Shown here piece after piece: positions 13,301 to 24,903 of a stretch of 64,000 bases of DNA; positions within the stretch are counted from its first letter, which is position 1; every line of letters begins with the position of its first letter. The notes beneath the pieces were generated by a model. That model saw only the letters and a program-made list of their open reading frames with translations. It did no database searches and had not been told where the DNA came from. Source of the DNA: Osedax frankpressi. Its lineage: Eukaryota > Annelida > Polychaeta > Sabellida > Siboglinidae. The position numbers were made by a program, and so were the translations under genes. Location: the NCBI GenBank assembly GCA_964035775.1, contig OZ038316.1, positions 28,943,165 to 29,007,164 of the forward strand, in the 5' to 3' direction.

Positions 13301-15221
13301 AATCTTTCCTTGATTACAAACTTCGTACATTTCTACGATTAGTAAAATTAAGAAAATTGTGAGAAAATCGCTTATATTTTATCATTTTAAAAAATAAATT
13401 ACCGTAAATTTTGCAATTTTTATACAATTGCCAGATATTTTGAAAATTGTTATTTAGGTTTAGGAGTTTATTATATAACAGCTAACTAATAATATTATTT
13501 ATTAAAAGGAATGTTTAAGAGATGTAAAGTTATTAGCACAGCTAGCCATAACGGCGATAAACCTTTCATTTCATTGTTTGCAGATACAGCTATCCAAGGT
13601 GGAACTTCATGTAAAGGTTCATCGCTAATACGATCACTTTGTAAAGGAGTATCAACTTGGGTTTCAACTGAAGTGTTATTACCAATCTCACCAATGTCAC
13701 CAATGTCATGACCTTCTCTATGATCGCCGTAATCATCTTCGACACTATCTCCACCATTTACTCCTGTACTATTTCTACCATTATCTGCACCATTATCTGC
13801 ACCATTATCTGCACCATTATCTGCACCTCCATCTCCACCTCCCTCTCCATCAAAAACTCCACCTCCCTCTTCACCGCGATCGTCCGGACTAGATTCCGGA
13901 GACGCTACGTAGTTCATTCGCAGGCGGATAGCATATTCGAGATCGGCTTCATTTGTTGGCGAGTGGTTGCCGACGTTGCACAGAGGAAATGGTTCCACGC
14001 GAACATTTGTGACCTCGATTGCCTCAGACACGAGTTCACGCGAAACTGCGTTAGAGATGACCTCGACCTCGACCTCGTCCTCGTCGCAATCCGTCGATCC
14101 AGGCGCTGCGACCGCTGCGTAAGGGACAACGTCGACGTATTGCCGAGTGACCCGGTCAAACTGGTAATGTAGGCCGGTAGCTAGGTTTCGATACGTGTCC
14201 GAAAGCTGCAATGAGAAAATATGAGAATTTTAATATGCGCGGTTAATTGCAAATAAACGTAAGTTTATTTATGAGGCGATAAAAACTGGTCAATATTCGG
14301 CGTTGAGGACACACGAATTTCAATAAAACCATCGACTATCAATTTAATCTCTATTTACATAACGTTTCTTCTCGCATATTCTATGTCACTTAGTAATCTA
14401 TCTAATACATCGTAGAGCATGTAAATTTAATAATTCAACATTTAAAAGGGATGAAACGTTTATCTCGAGAGGAATAATATTTCAACAAATGAATATAATC
14501 TGTGTAATATTTTATAACAGCGGTTACATAAAATATGTCTAGAGTCATATAAGTATTGTTTCTTTTTATATTCAAAATATATCCACCGATATAGTTCTAT
14601 AATAAAGAACCTGTAAATAACTATATATAATATGAATATGTATATCTCTAATTCATATATTTACATATAAATATATACAATTATAATATAATATAATATA
14701 ATATTATAATAAGTCATGATATAAAATAAAATATAATTAATTTATTAAATTTCTGAATTACAAGTAGAATAATTTTTAATTAAAAGAGTATTACCGATTA
14801 TTTAACGTAGGCTTAATATCACACTCATAAGCGTGTAAAGTTTGCTAAATAAGCGCGCGTAGTAAATCTTCGTAGATACGTGGGCACGCCGCCAAACCCA
14901 AACCGGATTATATGAACAGCCGTAGGTGTCGTTGTAGTAGAGGCAGGCATCGCGATGTCGGAGGTTCACAGGAGGCAGCGCCGAGACGGCTTCGGCGGCC
15001 GCATTCCTTAAACCGTCGGCAAGCGAAGGCTCCTCGACGCCGCCGTCGACGCTGCCCTCGACGGCGGCGGCGAGTCGGCTCGTCAGGCGTCGATTGCGCT
15101 GCTCCAATTGGTCGACGCGAAGTCGCAGTTCGACGATGGCATCGACGAGGCTGGCGGCGTAGCCGGCGTCGTCGGCGATTTGTCTGTTGAGCCGCGCGAT
15201 TTCCAACGACGAGATCGACAT
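1221..15221 (-). CDS. AGGF1: AGGF1-like protein (OCRE, FHA and G-patch domains), whole gene
   Basis: Human AGGF1 is a nuclear and secreted angiogenic-factor protein with an N-terminal coiled coil, an OCRE aromatic-repeat domain, an FHA domain and a G-patch; its G-patch/OCRE make-up points to a role with the RNA-processing machinery. Eight exons are inferred on the minus strand: 15221-14904, 14205-13563, 13219-13023, 10559-10458, 8262-8124, 6083-6010, 1773-1477 and 1316-1221. Every junction is GT-AG and phases agree throughout, giving 621 aa (human about 714). Diagnostic blocks: SLADGLRNAAAEAVS before the OCRE; IGR, DISKLH and NGTLLN in the FHA domain; LHIHYGIETCYRCEPG just after it; LKRKYGIQ; and a G-patch with ILSRMGWRRGDAIG. 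The acidic, low-complexity linker between OCRE and FHA is poorly conserved, as in the family. Large introns are filled by tandem arrays. The last exon is least certain. Identity was recalled, not searched. Confidence 0.88.
1477..1773 (-). CDS. AGGF1: AGGF1-like exon 7: G-patch
   Basis: Acceptor CGCCTCAG is followed by 99 codons to donor GCG|GTGAGG, phase 0 at both ends. GYEDRALLRRQTVG parallels human KYKDRAGKRREQVG, and RGSEILSRMGWRRGDAIG is the G-patch core (human KGRKMLEKMGWKKGEGLG). Gly after the core is partly replaced, so the G-patch is divergent. The exon is strongly GC-rich. Without splicing, the frame would run on to a stop near 1342. Confidence 0.75.
1929..5812. repeat. 26-bp AT-only satellite array, about 149 copies
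   Basis: The unit (first copy near 1940) contains TAATATATGTAATATAATAT followed by AATAAC. It is nearly pure A/T and fills the last large intron of the AGGF1-like gene. Units differ mainly at two sites (ATATGT, ATATCT, CTATCT, CTATGT), and short indel-bearing units (TAATATAATAAC) recur at intervals, suggesting higher-order amplification. It stops about 160 bp from the exon 7 acceptor and 200 bp from the exon 6 donor. Confidence 0.97.
6010..6083 (-). CDS. AGGF1: AGGF1-like exon 6
   Basis: A 74-bp exon: two bases plus 24 codons, ending in phase 0 at ATTCAG|GTAAAC. ASRRDQNYSLKRKYGIQ matches the conserved basic segment ERRKELKKIRVKYGLQ of human AGGF1. Another reading frame runs open across the donor for about 50 codons but resembles nothing I know. 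Confidence 0.8.
6264..7540. repeat. 38-bp tandem array, about 33 copies
   Basis: Each unit contains CATATTCATATCTATAAATA and GAAAGTAATATGTATTAT. Shorter units with GTAATAAGTCAT occur in the middle and second half, and blocks of several units are duplicated. It lies inside the intron between exons 5 and 6 of the AGGF1-like gene and is unrelated to the neighbouring arrays. Confidence 0.96.
7541..8123. other. AGGF1-like intron 5, non-array part
   Basis: AT-rich to about 7800, then a CA/CT-rich stretch (7828-8090) with motifs such as CCCACTACTACTCCCACTACT. I see no exon here; the open frames on the plus strand follow the simple composition. Confidence 0.5.
8124..8262 (-). CDS. AGGF1: AGGF1-like exon 5: end of FHA
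   Basis: Acceptor CGTCCACTTAG opens in phase 0; donor CTCC|GTTAGTG leaves phase 1. IKHLDRLRIADTLFELHIH followed by ETCYRCEPG matches human LEHGDEVKIGETVLSFHIH and DTCDGCEPG. A candidate branch site CTTCTAAC lies 16 bases upstream of the acceptor. Confidence 0.85.
8318..9787. repeat. 11-bp G-rich minisatellite, about 134 copies
   Basis: The unit GGTGGGCGTGA varies as GGTGGGAGTGA, GGTGGGCGCGA and GGTGGGCGTGT. Longer blocks of roughly 450 bp are repeated (8400-8640 closely resembles 8850-9110; 9430-9530 resembles 9595-9690). The array sits in the intron upstream of exon 5 and ends about 55 bp before its acceptor, so the pre-mRNA is C/U-rich there. All three minus-strand frames are open over long distances only because the unit lacks stops. 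Confidence 0.97.
9788..10457. other. AGGF1-like intron 4, donor-side part
   Basis: AT-rich, without an array or recognisable coding segment, between exon 4's donor and the 11-bp minisatellite. Confidence 0.5.
10458..10559 (-). CDS. AGGF1: AGGF1-like exon 4: C-terminal half of FHA
   Basis: Exactly 34 codons between acceptor CACCCCACAG and donor TCAGCA|GTAGGT, phase 0 at both ends. It supplies LH of the phosphopeptide-binding S-K-L-H, the strand VSYDYTRETYAVRD, and the FHA-typical STNGTLLNDQRL, parallel to human GSQNGTIVNGKQI. Confidence 0.85.
10561..11125. repeat. Compound GTGAGCATGGGGG array ending at a 3' splice site
   Basis: Two repeat levels are interleaved: a 13-bp unit GTGAGCATGGGGG or GTGAGTATGGGGG, and a longer block of about 60-100 bp containing AAGTAGGGTGAGATACGGG and GGTAATTAGGATGAAATAGG, present four times (starting near 10577, 10681, 10841 and 10947). 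Read as pre-mRNA, the block nearest exon 4 forms its pyrimidine tract and acceptor, so the other three are copies of 3'-splice-site flanking sequence. Confidence 0.93.
11166..13022. repeat. 17-bp array starting exactly at a 5' splice site, about 109 copies
   Basis: Plus-strand unit CTTACTTAGAATCAAAC; as pre-mRNA GTTTGATTCTAAGTAAG. Variant units (CTTGCTTAG, CTTAGAACCAAAA, CTTACATTCAAAC) are organised in a higher-order pattern of about 64 bp, and the last dozen copies near 12860-13010 are uniform. The true donor of AGGF1-like exon 3, AGCAAG|GTTTGATTC, is itself the first copy. Confidence 0.97.
13023..13219 (-). CDS. AGGF1: AGGF1-like exon 3: N-terminal half of FHA
   Basis: Acceptor CACTGTAG opens two bases completing a codon, then 65 codons. 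TPCVKTSIRAIVIES matches human PPCIRVIVIRSP; WIGRIH carries the FHA G-R, and HHDISK begins the S-x-x-H motif. It ends in phase 0 at AGCAAG|GTTTGATTC, and the 17-bp array begins with that very donor. Confidence 0.85.
13563..14205 (-). CDS. AGGF1: AGGF1-like exon 2: end of OCRE and acidic linker
   Basis: The acceptor CATTGCAG is followed by LSDTYRNLATGLHYQFDR, which completes the OCRE-like aromatic repeats. An acidic Gly/Asp/Asn-rich linker follows, including four GADN repeats encoded by a 12-bp tandem repeat. Donor AAAG|GTTTAT leaves phase 1, exactly what exon 3 needs. Reading on past the donor would give a stop after a further 24 codons. Confidence 0.78.
13778..13827 (-). repeat. In-frame 12-bp coding repeat in AGGF1-like exon 2
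   Basis: Plus-strand unit CCATTATCTGCA is repeated four times and encodes GADN on the minus strand. The unit is a multiple of three, so copy-number change would keep frame. It lies in the disordered linker. Confidence 0.85.
14206..14903. other. AGGF1-like intron 1
   Basis: AT-rich intron between GC-rich exons 1 and 2. It contains a short TATAATATAA run near 14680-14710 and no coding signal. Confidence 0.6.
14904..15221 (-). CDS. AGGF1: AGGF1-like exon 1: coiled coil and start of OCRE
   Basis: The ATG at 15221 opens 106 codons ending in phase 0 at donor CCG|GTTTGG. Residues about 6-50 look coiled-coil (IARLNRQIADD; VDQLEQRNRRL). SLADGLRNAAAEAVS matches the block just before the OCRE in human AGGF1, and CLYYNDTYGCSYNP begins the aromatic repeats. 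An in-frame ATG further upstream (15305) would add 28 residues; the nearer one is chosen because the coiled coil starts right after it. The exon is GC-rich in AT-rich surroundings. Confidence 0.8.
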
Positions 15222-15893
15222 TTCTACAAACACAGAATTGATTCGGCGTGTACTTAAACGGCGTGCGAAATGATCAAATTGCGTACATGACGATTTTGTA
15301 CACAATATTACTTATTTTACATTCATTATACGCACTATAGTTGTTTACAAACAAGTTGCTCTCTGATCACAATGTAATTGAATTTGATGTTAATATAGAA
15401 AAAGAAGCAACGCACAAAATGGATGATTTAAGTATAGACCATGATTTACTTGTTAATACTGGACTATAATAGAGTGTAAAGGGTTGATTAATATAAGGCT
15501 TAAATAAATCGTTAAGGATTTTACTATATATTCACATTCCTTTACTAATTGAATTAAAATAATAATGAACAAGTCTTCTGATTCACTAGAAATGAGGGTT
15601 AAAAAACCTAAAATCTTAAAAATTTGTAGATGTGTGAAAATAATAAATCTAAAACTTACCTAACCAGCTGTTTTAACTATTAAACACTAACAAATTTTAA
15701 ACGTACCAATAAATAATCAAAACTTTAATATAACTAATCTTTACTAATGGTCTTGACTGTCTAATATACTCATTTCCCATATAAAACCAAAACATATATT
15801 CTAATAAATGAATTCAAAACTAAATAATTTAACGAATGACTCGTTTATTATGACATTATTACAAAATAAAGGGATTAGGTACGGAAGACGGCA

Positions 15894-16529
15894 CCGTAAA
15901 AATTAGCCACACCCTTAAACCACTAAATAGAATTGCTTGCTTTTTATGCATGCTTTTAATATGAATCATAATATTTGATCAAATAATTAAATATGTGTTT
16001 AGTTTTGTTATTGATATGTAATTAATTATTCTTATATAAGTTAATATTTTCTGTATGATTGAGTATATGAAATACGTGAATTTACCACACATATAGAAGC
16101 TGATCAAATATCAGAATAGATACAATGTTATAGTATGTAATATATATATATCATATACTATATGATACATATATCATATAGTATATGATACATGTACCAT
16201 ATGATATTTAGTCTGATATTCAATCGGGTTGGCTTCTATACTTCTGGTGAATTCATGTCTTTCATATACTCAAACATACAAATAATATTCACGTATATAA
16301 GCATAATTAATAGCATTTTAATTAAAAAGTAAAATAAATAATAAACCTACAAATTATATTCACGTATATAAAAATAATTAATTACATATCAATAAAAAAC
16401 TAAAAACACATATTTAATTATTTTATCAAAAAATTCAAATATTTTGACTAATATTAAAATCATGTATAAAAATCAAGAAATTCAATTCAGTGATTTAAAG
16501 GCTTGGCTAATTTTTATGATTTTTTACGG
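15894..16529. mobile_element. Foldback / MITE-like inverted-repeat element
   Basis: Left end CCGTAAAAATTAGCCA (15894-15909) is matched in reverse complement by TGGCTAATTTTTATG and TTTTTTACGG (16504-16529). Inner arms also match, for example AATTAAATATGTGTTT near 15985 and its complement near 16405, and ATATGTAATTAATTA near 16015 against TAATTAATTACATAT near 16377. The centre (16140-16205) is a TA-rich palindrome. It has no coding capacity. A short near-palindrome GGATCACCATACGTGATCC follows just outside, twice. Confidence 0.7.
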
Positions 16530-18008
16530 ATCACCATACGTGATCCCATATTATTTGGATCACCATACGTGATCCAAATAAAGGAAAATACTAAAATTTA
16601 TTTCACTAATAAATATAAAGTATATAAAATAATATAAATAAATATAAAGTATATAAAATAATATAAATAAATATTATATATATATATAATATATATATTA
16701 TAATAATTAAATTACAACCGACTACTCGTATCATAATATAACTATAACACCACTCACTGTGTGAGATATTAGAACATAGATTATATATTTATCAATAAAA
16801 GAGAATATTACATTAATAAATCATTTTAAAATAGGATATTTAAAATTTAAATTAAATTTTCTGAGAACATTAATAAATATATTTTGATAACAATAGATTG
16901 TAAGAAAAGAGTATTCATTATTTTAAATATATTTCAAACTGTTATTTTCTTTTATAATATCATATTTGATAATATTGAGATTTGTGGGATTATAATAATT
17001 TGTAATGTATTTCAATTAAATAATAATTATTAATATATTTAAATTATTCGTCTGTATTCATTGGTTCATTTAATAAATTTGTGTTTCAATTTTAAATACA
17101 AAATACCATCATAATGAATATTAGAATAAATTCTCCATTTAGGTGTATTTCAATAATATACAAAAATACTCATAGTGCATAAAGTTAATTTAAAAAAATA
17201 TATTTTTTAAGACAAACATAATAGAAAATACATCCAAGAATATCTATATTTACATATTCTAGGAGTTTGTTTATCAGTAATAAATTTCATTTAGACTTCC
17301 TGCTAAATTTGTTGTAAGTATCTGAAATAAGTGCACTTTAATTGTTATACTTTATTATATAACTATAGATATTTAATATTAAAAACTTATATTAAATTAC
17401 ATTAATTTTCGATATACTTATTTTAAATATCATTCAATTTATCCGCGAAATTGATATTTTTAGAAGATGAACGATTATTCCATTCGATTGGACGTTAAAA
17501 ATGATCATTTGTTTGAATATATTATTATCTATAGTTAGTAATATTCAATCACAAATGTTATATATTATATTACTAATATTGATAAAATCACGAATATTTA
17601 TATTCAATGTATCGATTATATGGTATCAATAGTATAGGTTATCTATAGTTTGATTACAATTTTGAATATTTAAAAAAATCAGCCTTTAATATTTTAGTTG
17701 TCGTTTGTTATTGTTTTAAAAATAATTTAATTGAGGTTACTTTATTTTATTAGTATTAAATGTATTATAATATTATATTTATTAAATTGTTCAATTATTC
17801 TGCATTAATTTATTGTATGTGTTGAGTTTATAGTAACTATAAGAACATTAAATTATTCTTTTAATAATCATAATAATCATAATAATAATTCTTGTAATAA
17901 TTTGTTATCAAATGTATTATATATATTATATAATTATAGTTAATGTTATATAATTAAGAATATTAACAATACAATATATTGATTTCTATTTTTTATTATA
18001 ACAAGTAA

Positions 18009-18012
18009 TATG

Positions 18013-18066
<54 letters not shown>

Positions 18067-18076
18067 TATATATATA
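18009..18076. repeat. TA dinucleotide microsatellite
   Basis: A run of TATATG and TA repeats of nearly 70 bp. Shorter TA runs occur throughout the window. Confidence 0.9.
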
Positions 18077-19816
18077 TTAAGTGTGTTGAAATTATTATTA
18101 TATGAGTTTCAAGTTATCATATTAATGTTAATTTTCTATAATCTGTCATTTATTTATTTTATAAATATGTTACTTTTTTGGTTCATAATCATAATTCACA
18201 CAATGAAAAATGAGATAATTTGTGCTCTATATTTGTAATTTTTTGTAAAGAATCAATAAATAAATTATATATTTATTATTTAATGTATTTTTATTAATCT
18301 GTTGTGCATAGTATGCACAGTATACATAGTATTCTATATAGATAATATACATGTTGGATAGCATATTATATAATATTAGTCACATTAAAAATATAAAGCA
18401 ATATCATTTTTTATATAATTTTTTATATTTTCATTGAATAATATTAAATATTATATTTTATGAATACAGAATATAGTATAAAAATGGAATACAAAATGAT
18501 TTTTCATAGTGAATATAATTGGTCATATTAGCTGTATTCATTACTAGTCACTGATTAGATATATTACTTACAAGATTGTAACATAAATAACGTCCTTTGT
18601 TTACAGTCTATTGATTCTTAGATATTTGATAGTAACTCAGATATGTATATCCTTTATTCTATATATTATTCAACATATGGTGGTTGATCCATTATATTAT
18701 ATTCATAACTTTAATTTCAAATATCAATATAATTAAACCTAAAATTGAATATATATTTGAAACTATGCAACATTTAATTATATTTTTTATTTATTTATAC
18801 ATAAGAAATTTGTTATATACTTTTTTACCTTTATCTTAATGTTAATTCTCTCTTACAAGATCAAATTTACAACATTCATTATACAATATCATAGATAATT
18901 GAATGACTCATATAATAAAATAAAATTATAAATATAATATGAAATTTTTCATGATTACCGATATTTAATTTAACAAAGAAGAAATGCATTATAAAAATAT
19001 ATAATTCAATTGTATTATATGTATATTTATAAATATATATTTATATTATAGTATGCACATATATACTTATACACATAATCTACCGATGGACTACCAACTA
19101 CACTACTAGTTATTCTACTACACTACACTACTGCTACAATCTATTTGCATGAAACAGTTGAGTGGCGGGTAGAGTACACAATTATACTCTATTCTATACT
19201 ACTCGACCCTCTACAGAATAGAATTTGCGAGTGACATGTACAACAAAGTAGAATTTTAGAGTTCTATACACTACTAAGTAGAGTTTTCGAGTTGAGTTCA
19301 TCACTTGTTTGAGTAATTCATGATTACTATTATCTATATACTATATATAAACAATATTTCATGTTACCTATGTTAATAGAACTTGTAAATATCCTTTGTA
19401 ATTATATAACCTATTATTGAAATACTTTAATTTATATTATAATAATAGATAATAATTAATATTATAATACATATATAAAAGATAATAAAATCTATCCATT
19501 AGTCTTATTTTATAGACTGAGCAATATATTTGATTGACAAGTAGTGGATAGAGTAATTTGTTTAGTGGAGCATCACTAATACCAGGTAGCAGTTGAGTGA
19601 TGAGTAGTATTGACAGGTAGCACAACCTAAGTGATTTTAATAATAATTTGTAATAATTTGTTATATGAAAAATGATGTAATTAATTTAATAAGTTAATTC
19701 ATTATTTTATGAGAACATATATAAGCATGAATATTTAATTCATACATGAAATTAAATTCTCCCAGGAAATACCCAGAATATAGATTAATATAATAGTTCT
19801 ATAAATTCCTTTCATA

Positions 19817-19976
19817 TCCCAAAAAACCAGATAGTGTAAGTTACACTCTGTAACTATTATATAATCCTATATAATTATTTTAAATATAAATTAAACTTAA
19901 TATATTTTTAATGATTTTAATACATATTTTTATTATATAACAAAAAAAATAAATGGGCTAGATTTTTTCCTGGGAT
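19817..19976 (+). mobile_element. TCCCAAGAAACC-type MITE, copy 1
   Basis: Starts TCCCAAAAAACCAGATAGTG, continues GTAACTATTATATAAT and TATAATTATTTTAAATA, and ends at TTTTTTCCTGGGAT. The ends are imperfect inverted repeats of the family TCCCAAGAAACCA. About 160 bp, noncoding. Confidence 0.65.
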
Positions 19977-20693
19977 ATTTCAAAAATTATATAATAGAAA
20001 TTACATATTGCAAAAATGAAAATAGCTCAACAGGCACATTTTTTTAAATAAATAATTCTAGATCTAATATGTATTAAAAGAATGTATTTTTAATATATCT
20101 ATCAATAGATTTTGGCAGATATCTAATATTAATGCACAATAGAATAGACTTTTCAATATTAAATATAATGCCACTATTATTTTAGTAGGTACTTGTAAAA
20201 AGAGTATTATTTATAATGTTGTACAAGTGAACAATTAATATTGTTAAATTGACTTTTATTTGTTGGATATAATTATATTTAGTGTTTTTCATTGATTTTA
20301 ATATGTGATTTTTAATGTCATTTATATTGTATAGAATTATTTCTATATATAAATAATTCTATATATATATAATTAATATTTCATTACTGTATAAATTACA
20401 TTTGACATTGATTAAATATAATTATAATAATAACTTTAATTGTAAATCATTAGCTAAATATTATGATTAGAATATAATTAAATCTACAATTTAATATAAT
20501 TTATTTTACTTACAAATATATTCATATATATAAAATTGTTTTATTTTATGCTTATTTTATATATATGATATAAAAAATATTATTTTATATTAGAATAGTA
20601 ATAGTAATTTTATATTGGTACATATGATAATTATTAATTAAATTCATTTTAATTATTAGTACATACTTTGAAATAAAACAATTGTCATTTATA

Positions 20694-20832
20694 TCCCATA
20701 CATCAGATAGTGTAACTATAATACAATCTTGTATAATTATTTAAAATAAAAAATATGTTTTTAATGCAATAAAATATATTTTCACTTTTATTATATAAAA
20801 ATACTAAAATAACCTGGATGGTTTCATGGAAT
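20694..20832 (+). mobile_element. TCCCAAGAAACC-type MITE, copy 2
   Basis: Starts TCCCATACATCAGATAGTG, has TATAATTATTTAAAATAAAA and ATATTTTCACTTTTATTATA, and ends AACCTGGATGGTTTCATGGA. It shares the internal order of the other copies. Confidence 0.65.
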
Positions 20833-20850
20833 GTTATATAAATTTATATC

Positions 20851-21130
20851 CCATGAAATAATCCATGTTATTTTTTTAAATTATATAATAAAAATGAAAA
20901 TTATTTTATTTGCATTAATATTACAAGATTGTATAATATTTATCATCCCAGTAAACCATCCAGGTCATTTTATTTTTTTCGTATATAATAAAAGTGAAAA
21001 TTGTATGTTTATTTTTTATTTAAAATAATGATATAATATTGTATAATAGTTACATAATCTGGTTTCTTGGGATATTTAGAATTTTAGTATATAACAAAAA
21101 AAACTAAAATAACCTGGACGGCATTGGATT
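20851..21130 (-). mobile_element. Nested cluster of TCCCAAGAAACC-type MITEs
   Basis: A partial reversed copy (20851-20945) joins a fuller reversed copy (20945-21071: CCATCCAGGTCATTTTATT to AATCTGGTTTCTTGGGA), followed by a partial forward piece ending AACCTGGACGG near 21122. The tight head-to-tail clustering suggests insertion into existing copies. Confidence 0.6.
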
Positions 21131-22984
21131 GAATAAAACTAACCCTACAAACAATCCAGATAATGCAATTTTTTGCATTGCATAATTTATTTTATGTTAT
21201 TAACAATAATTTGTATAACTCACAAGATTATATTAAATTATTTCATCATTATATTTGCCAAGCAATGTTGTATTCATATTTTTTTCAAAATTTTACATGA
21301 ATTTTACAAAAAATACATCACTGTTTTTACTGGGAAGTCCCTTATTATTTAACTTTATTTTAAAAGAATTAATATATTACACATTGCATTACTTCATTCC
21401 ACAATTCTTCAATGTGAAATTGTATTTTAATAATAATTTATATATGTATATCTCTAGATTTGAACAATGAAAATATGTTTATAACAAAATATGAAAATTA
21501 AATTAAATTTATTATTTGATAGATTATTAAACTAATAATATTAAAAAAATGAACAGACAAATTATTTTAAAAAACGTTTAATTATATATAACTTGAAGAA
21601 TATTGATGACTCAAATTATCATTGTAGCACATGTGATACATGTTCACTGCAGACTTGTATTATAATAATGATTATTTTACTATCAATAGTGATCTGTATT
21701 TCTAATTTATTAAATAAGATTATTAATTATTAATCTATAGAAATAATGGGCATTGACTAGATAGACTGAACGGTGTTGATTTGTTTACAAATAATATAAA
21801 TAATTTGCTCACTTTTCATGTGTGTGTTCATAAATAGTTTTTAAAATATAGATATCAAATTGATCTTAATAGAGCATATATTATCTAATACTTATTTTAA
21901 CAGAAAAACATAAAAATAATGGGAAAAAATATATTTGGATTACTTATCAAAATCTATGGGAAAAATGCATATTTGTTTACAGGTTACATTTATCAATAGT
22001 ATATATACACATTGTAATACCCTATTATAATTATCAAATTTAGTGTATTATATAACAAAATCTAACACTTTATTTGAGTGTGAAGTTTAAATTTATAAAT
22101 ATTATTTAAACATATTTAATTGTATATTTACATTCATATATATTTTTACATAACTTATAATATTGTTGCATATATATCTATCGATATTTTATTGATATAC
22201 AATTAATTATAATATTTATTAATATTCAATGGTGAATACCCTTATAATTACATGATAGCTTAAAAGTAGATATATGATTTATTTAAAAGTTTAAATACCT
22301 GTATAAAAAATCAACCAAATATGAACAACCTATAGCCAAGATTATCTTAATTTGATAATCCATATCTAAATATAATATTAAAATATTTAATAATTCTAGT
22401 ACATTTATTGTACTACATTTATTAACTTTGCATTCAAATAAATGACCAGTTTTTAATATATATATTATTTTTTTGATAATGAAATAGGGGTATGATTTAA
22501 GAATAAGTATATATTGGTAGTATTAACAGATATTGTCAAATTTATTCCATATAAATGATATAAAAAATTTAATAATGTAAACTAATATGCAATTCCCTGT
22601 ATTCTATATTCTATATTCTATTATTTTTCTGTTTACATGGTAACATATAAAAGGTCTATTGAGATTAATTATATATCTATATTTTAAAATAAACCATATA
22701 TGAAATACAAATCAGCATAGTTCATAGCTGCTCTATCAAATGCTGAAATAGTTTAGATGTAAAGTTATATATAATTTAAATAGTATTAGAATATCATAAA
22801 TTTAGTTTATACCTAGAAATGGGTTTTCAATTTATTATTGATTAATAGTTTATATATTTTGATTATTGAAATAGGTAAAAAAAAATAAAAGATTATTTTT
22901 AAAATTCAGTGAATAATATTATTTTAAATAATGCTATTATTATATGATGATTTTAAATATAACTAAACTTATTGATGAAATAAC

Positions 22985-23430
22985 AAGACAAGTAACATTT
23001 AAACTTATCAACTTATGTAAACTACAGAAATCACTGAAACTTCTACTTCTTCTGAAGGCTCTACTATTAGTTCATTACTCTGTCTTCAGCTCATCATTAC
23101 TAACTACATGAAAACTTTATAAACTTGGCATAATTATAAAAGCAGCAACAAGACTAATTTTTAAACTTAAATACCGCAGAACTATAATTACTAATTTAAT
23201 GAATATACTATCAATACTGACAATGGACAAACATATTAAAACACTCCTATTGAACACTTTTACTTATAAGGCCATTCAAGCTCACTCATTTACTTATTAA
23301 ACCTTAATTTTAAACCTAACAAATTCTCTACGCAATAATGACAATCAATCATTAATAATATCACAATATAATATTAAAAGATAAGAATACCGTTCATTTT
23401 GAGATTATGCCCCATTAATATGTAACACAA
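22985..23430 (+). mobile_element. Degraded 3' end of a CR1/L2-type LINE
   Basis: One frame reads KAATRLIFKLKYRRTII near 23139, then HIKTLLLNTFTYKAIQA, RNNDNQSLIIS and a DYAPLICNTISH-like end. This follows the order of the C-terminal reverse-transcriptase region of L2/CR1 LINEs (AARLIF...R, LLLLTYKAL, LRSS...L, AP.LWNSLP). It is interrupted by stop codons, 5'-truncated and not functional. Confidence 0.65.
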
Positions 23431-24779
23431 TTTCACACAATTAAATTATTATTGAAATATTCAGAATTTGCCAAATGTTTAAAATTGTTTTATTGTAATA
23501 AATATAGTAATTTGTATCCCATTAATGTTTGATAACCATTTTGTTGTACTCCCAAACACATTAGATAGCCGAATATAGCTGTTAAAACTCCCAGTTTTAT
23601 TTTGTGAATATATTAATAGTAGTAATGATATTTGACTATACATATTTTTATATAACAATAATTTTAAATATAAAATTTTAGTTAATTAGTTCTCAGGTAA
23701 TATATTAGTATACATGTATATGGTATTACTGAAGTCAATAGTAAGTTATTTTAGGAGGGTGAACAATATAAATCAATATAAATTTATAAAATTTAAATTA
23801 ATTAATAAAGAATTATTTTAAATATTCATATATATTCACATATAATATTGTTTATGGTAAACCCTTAGATATCCTATATATATATATATATTCTAAGCTA
23901 TAGGAAATATTGTTAATGCTATTCATCAAATTACCAATAAAGTTAGGGTACCATATACCTTCCCCAATATGAAGTTAACCTTTTACCCTTTTACCATTTT
24001 TATCTTGGACAATTACATTTATTTACATTTATTCCTGTGTTAAATGAACCATTTCTTGGCATTGATATCTGCAGTTATTTTCACAGTAGCTTTAGTATCT
24101 AAATTATTATAAATTGGCTGTTTATGTATATATTGAATAGAGATTTGTTTACATTATATTAATCCTTTTTACTAATTCAAATAATTAGAAAAATTATTTA
24201 TCAGTTTTCTCAATATCACAAATTACACAATATGATGTTTATAGTAAACACATGTATGGATCAAAGTTTATTCTCAAAAAATATGACACTTATATATGCA
24301 TGTTTCTCTATTTGTATCACAAGAATGTATTATGAAATACTCTGAATTTGTGAACCCTGAACTACAATTTATCTTGGTACAATTCTGTTTTTATTAAATA
24401 ACATAATAATGGTAATTATTCATAACATTATTTTCTATTCATATTAATTACATATTATAGAATTAGATTTTGTTCATATATATATATATATAATATATTA
24501 ATACTATTTATATTTATTTTACTATTCTTTTACTCTGTTCAACAAACAATCCTAATCACAACTAATGCCGCCTAAGCTATCCTCTTCTAAACTATACCAC
24601 GCCCACAATATCCGCACCATTAACTCTTGGTAGGCCGTGGACCTAACATACCCCCACCTCCATACAACGCTAGCTCTTTAGTCCGAACCTGCACACCACG
24701 TATTACTGATCAATACTCTAACCAGTGCACTGACCACAATATACTGATTAGGCTTTGAGATGCCCTGTACTGACCATTA

Positions 24780-24805
24780 CGTCCACTCTCTCTTTCTCTC
24801 TCTTA

Positions 24806-24903
<98 letters not shown>

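Larger units (their letters stand above)
15222..24540. other. Intergenic AT-rich region rich in small mobile elements
   Basis: No host exon was found on either strand. It holds the foldback element at 15894-16529, a TA microsatellite near 18010-18076, a MITE cluster at 19817-21130 and a LINE remnant at 22985-23430, described separately. Between 19080 and 19340 and again near 19490-19635, short TACTAC- and GTAGAGT-rich segments may be another degraded inverted-repeat element. Confidence 0.5.
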
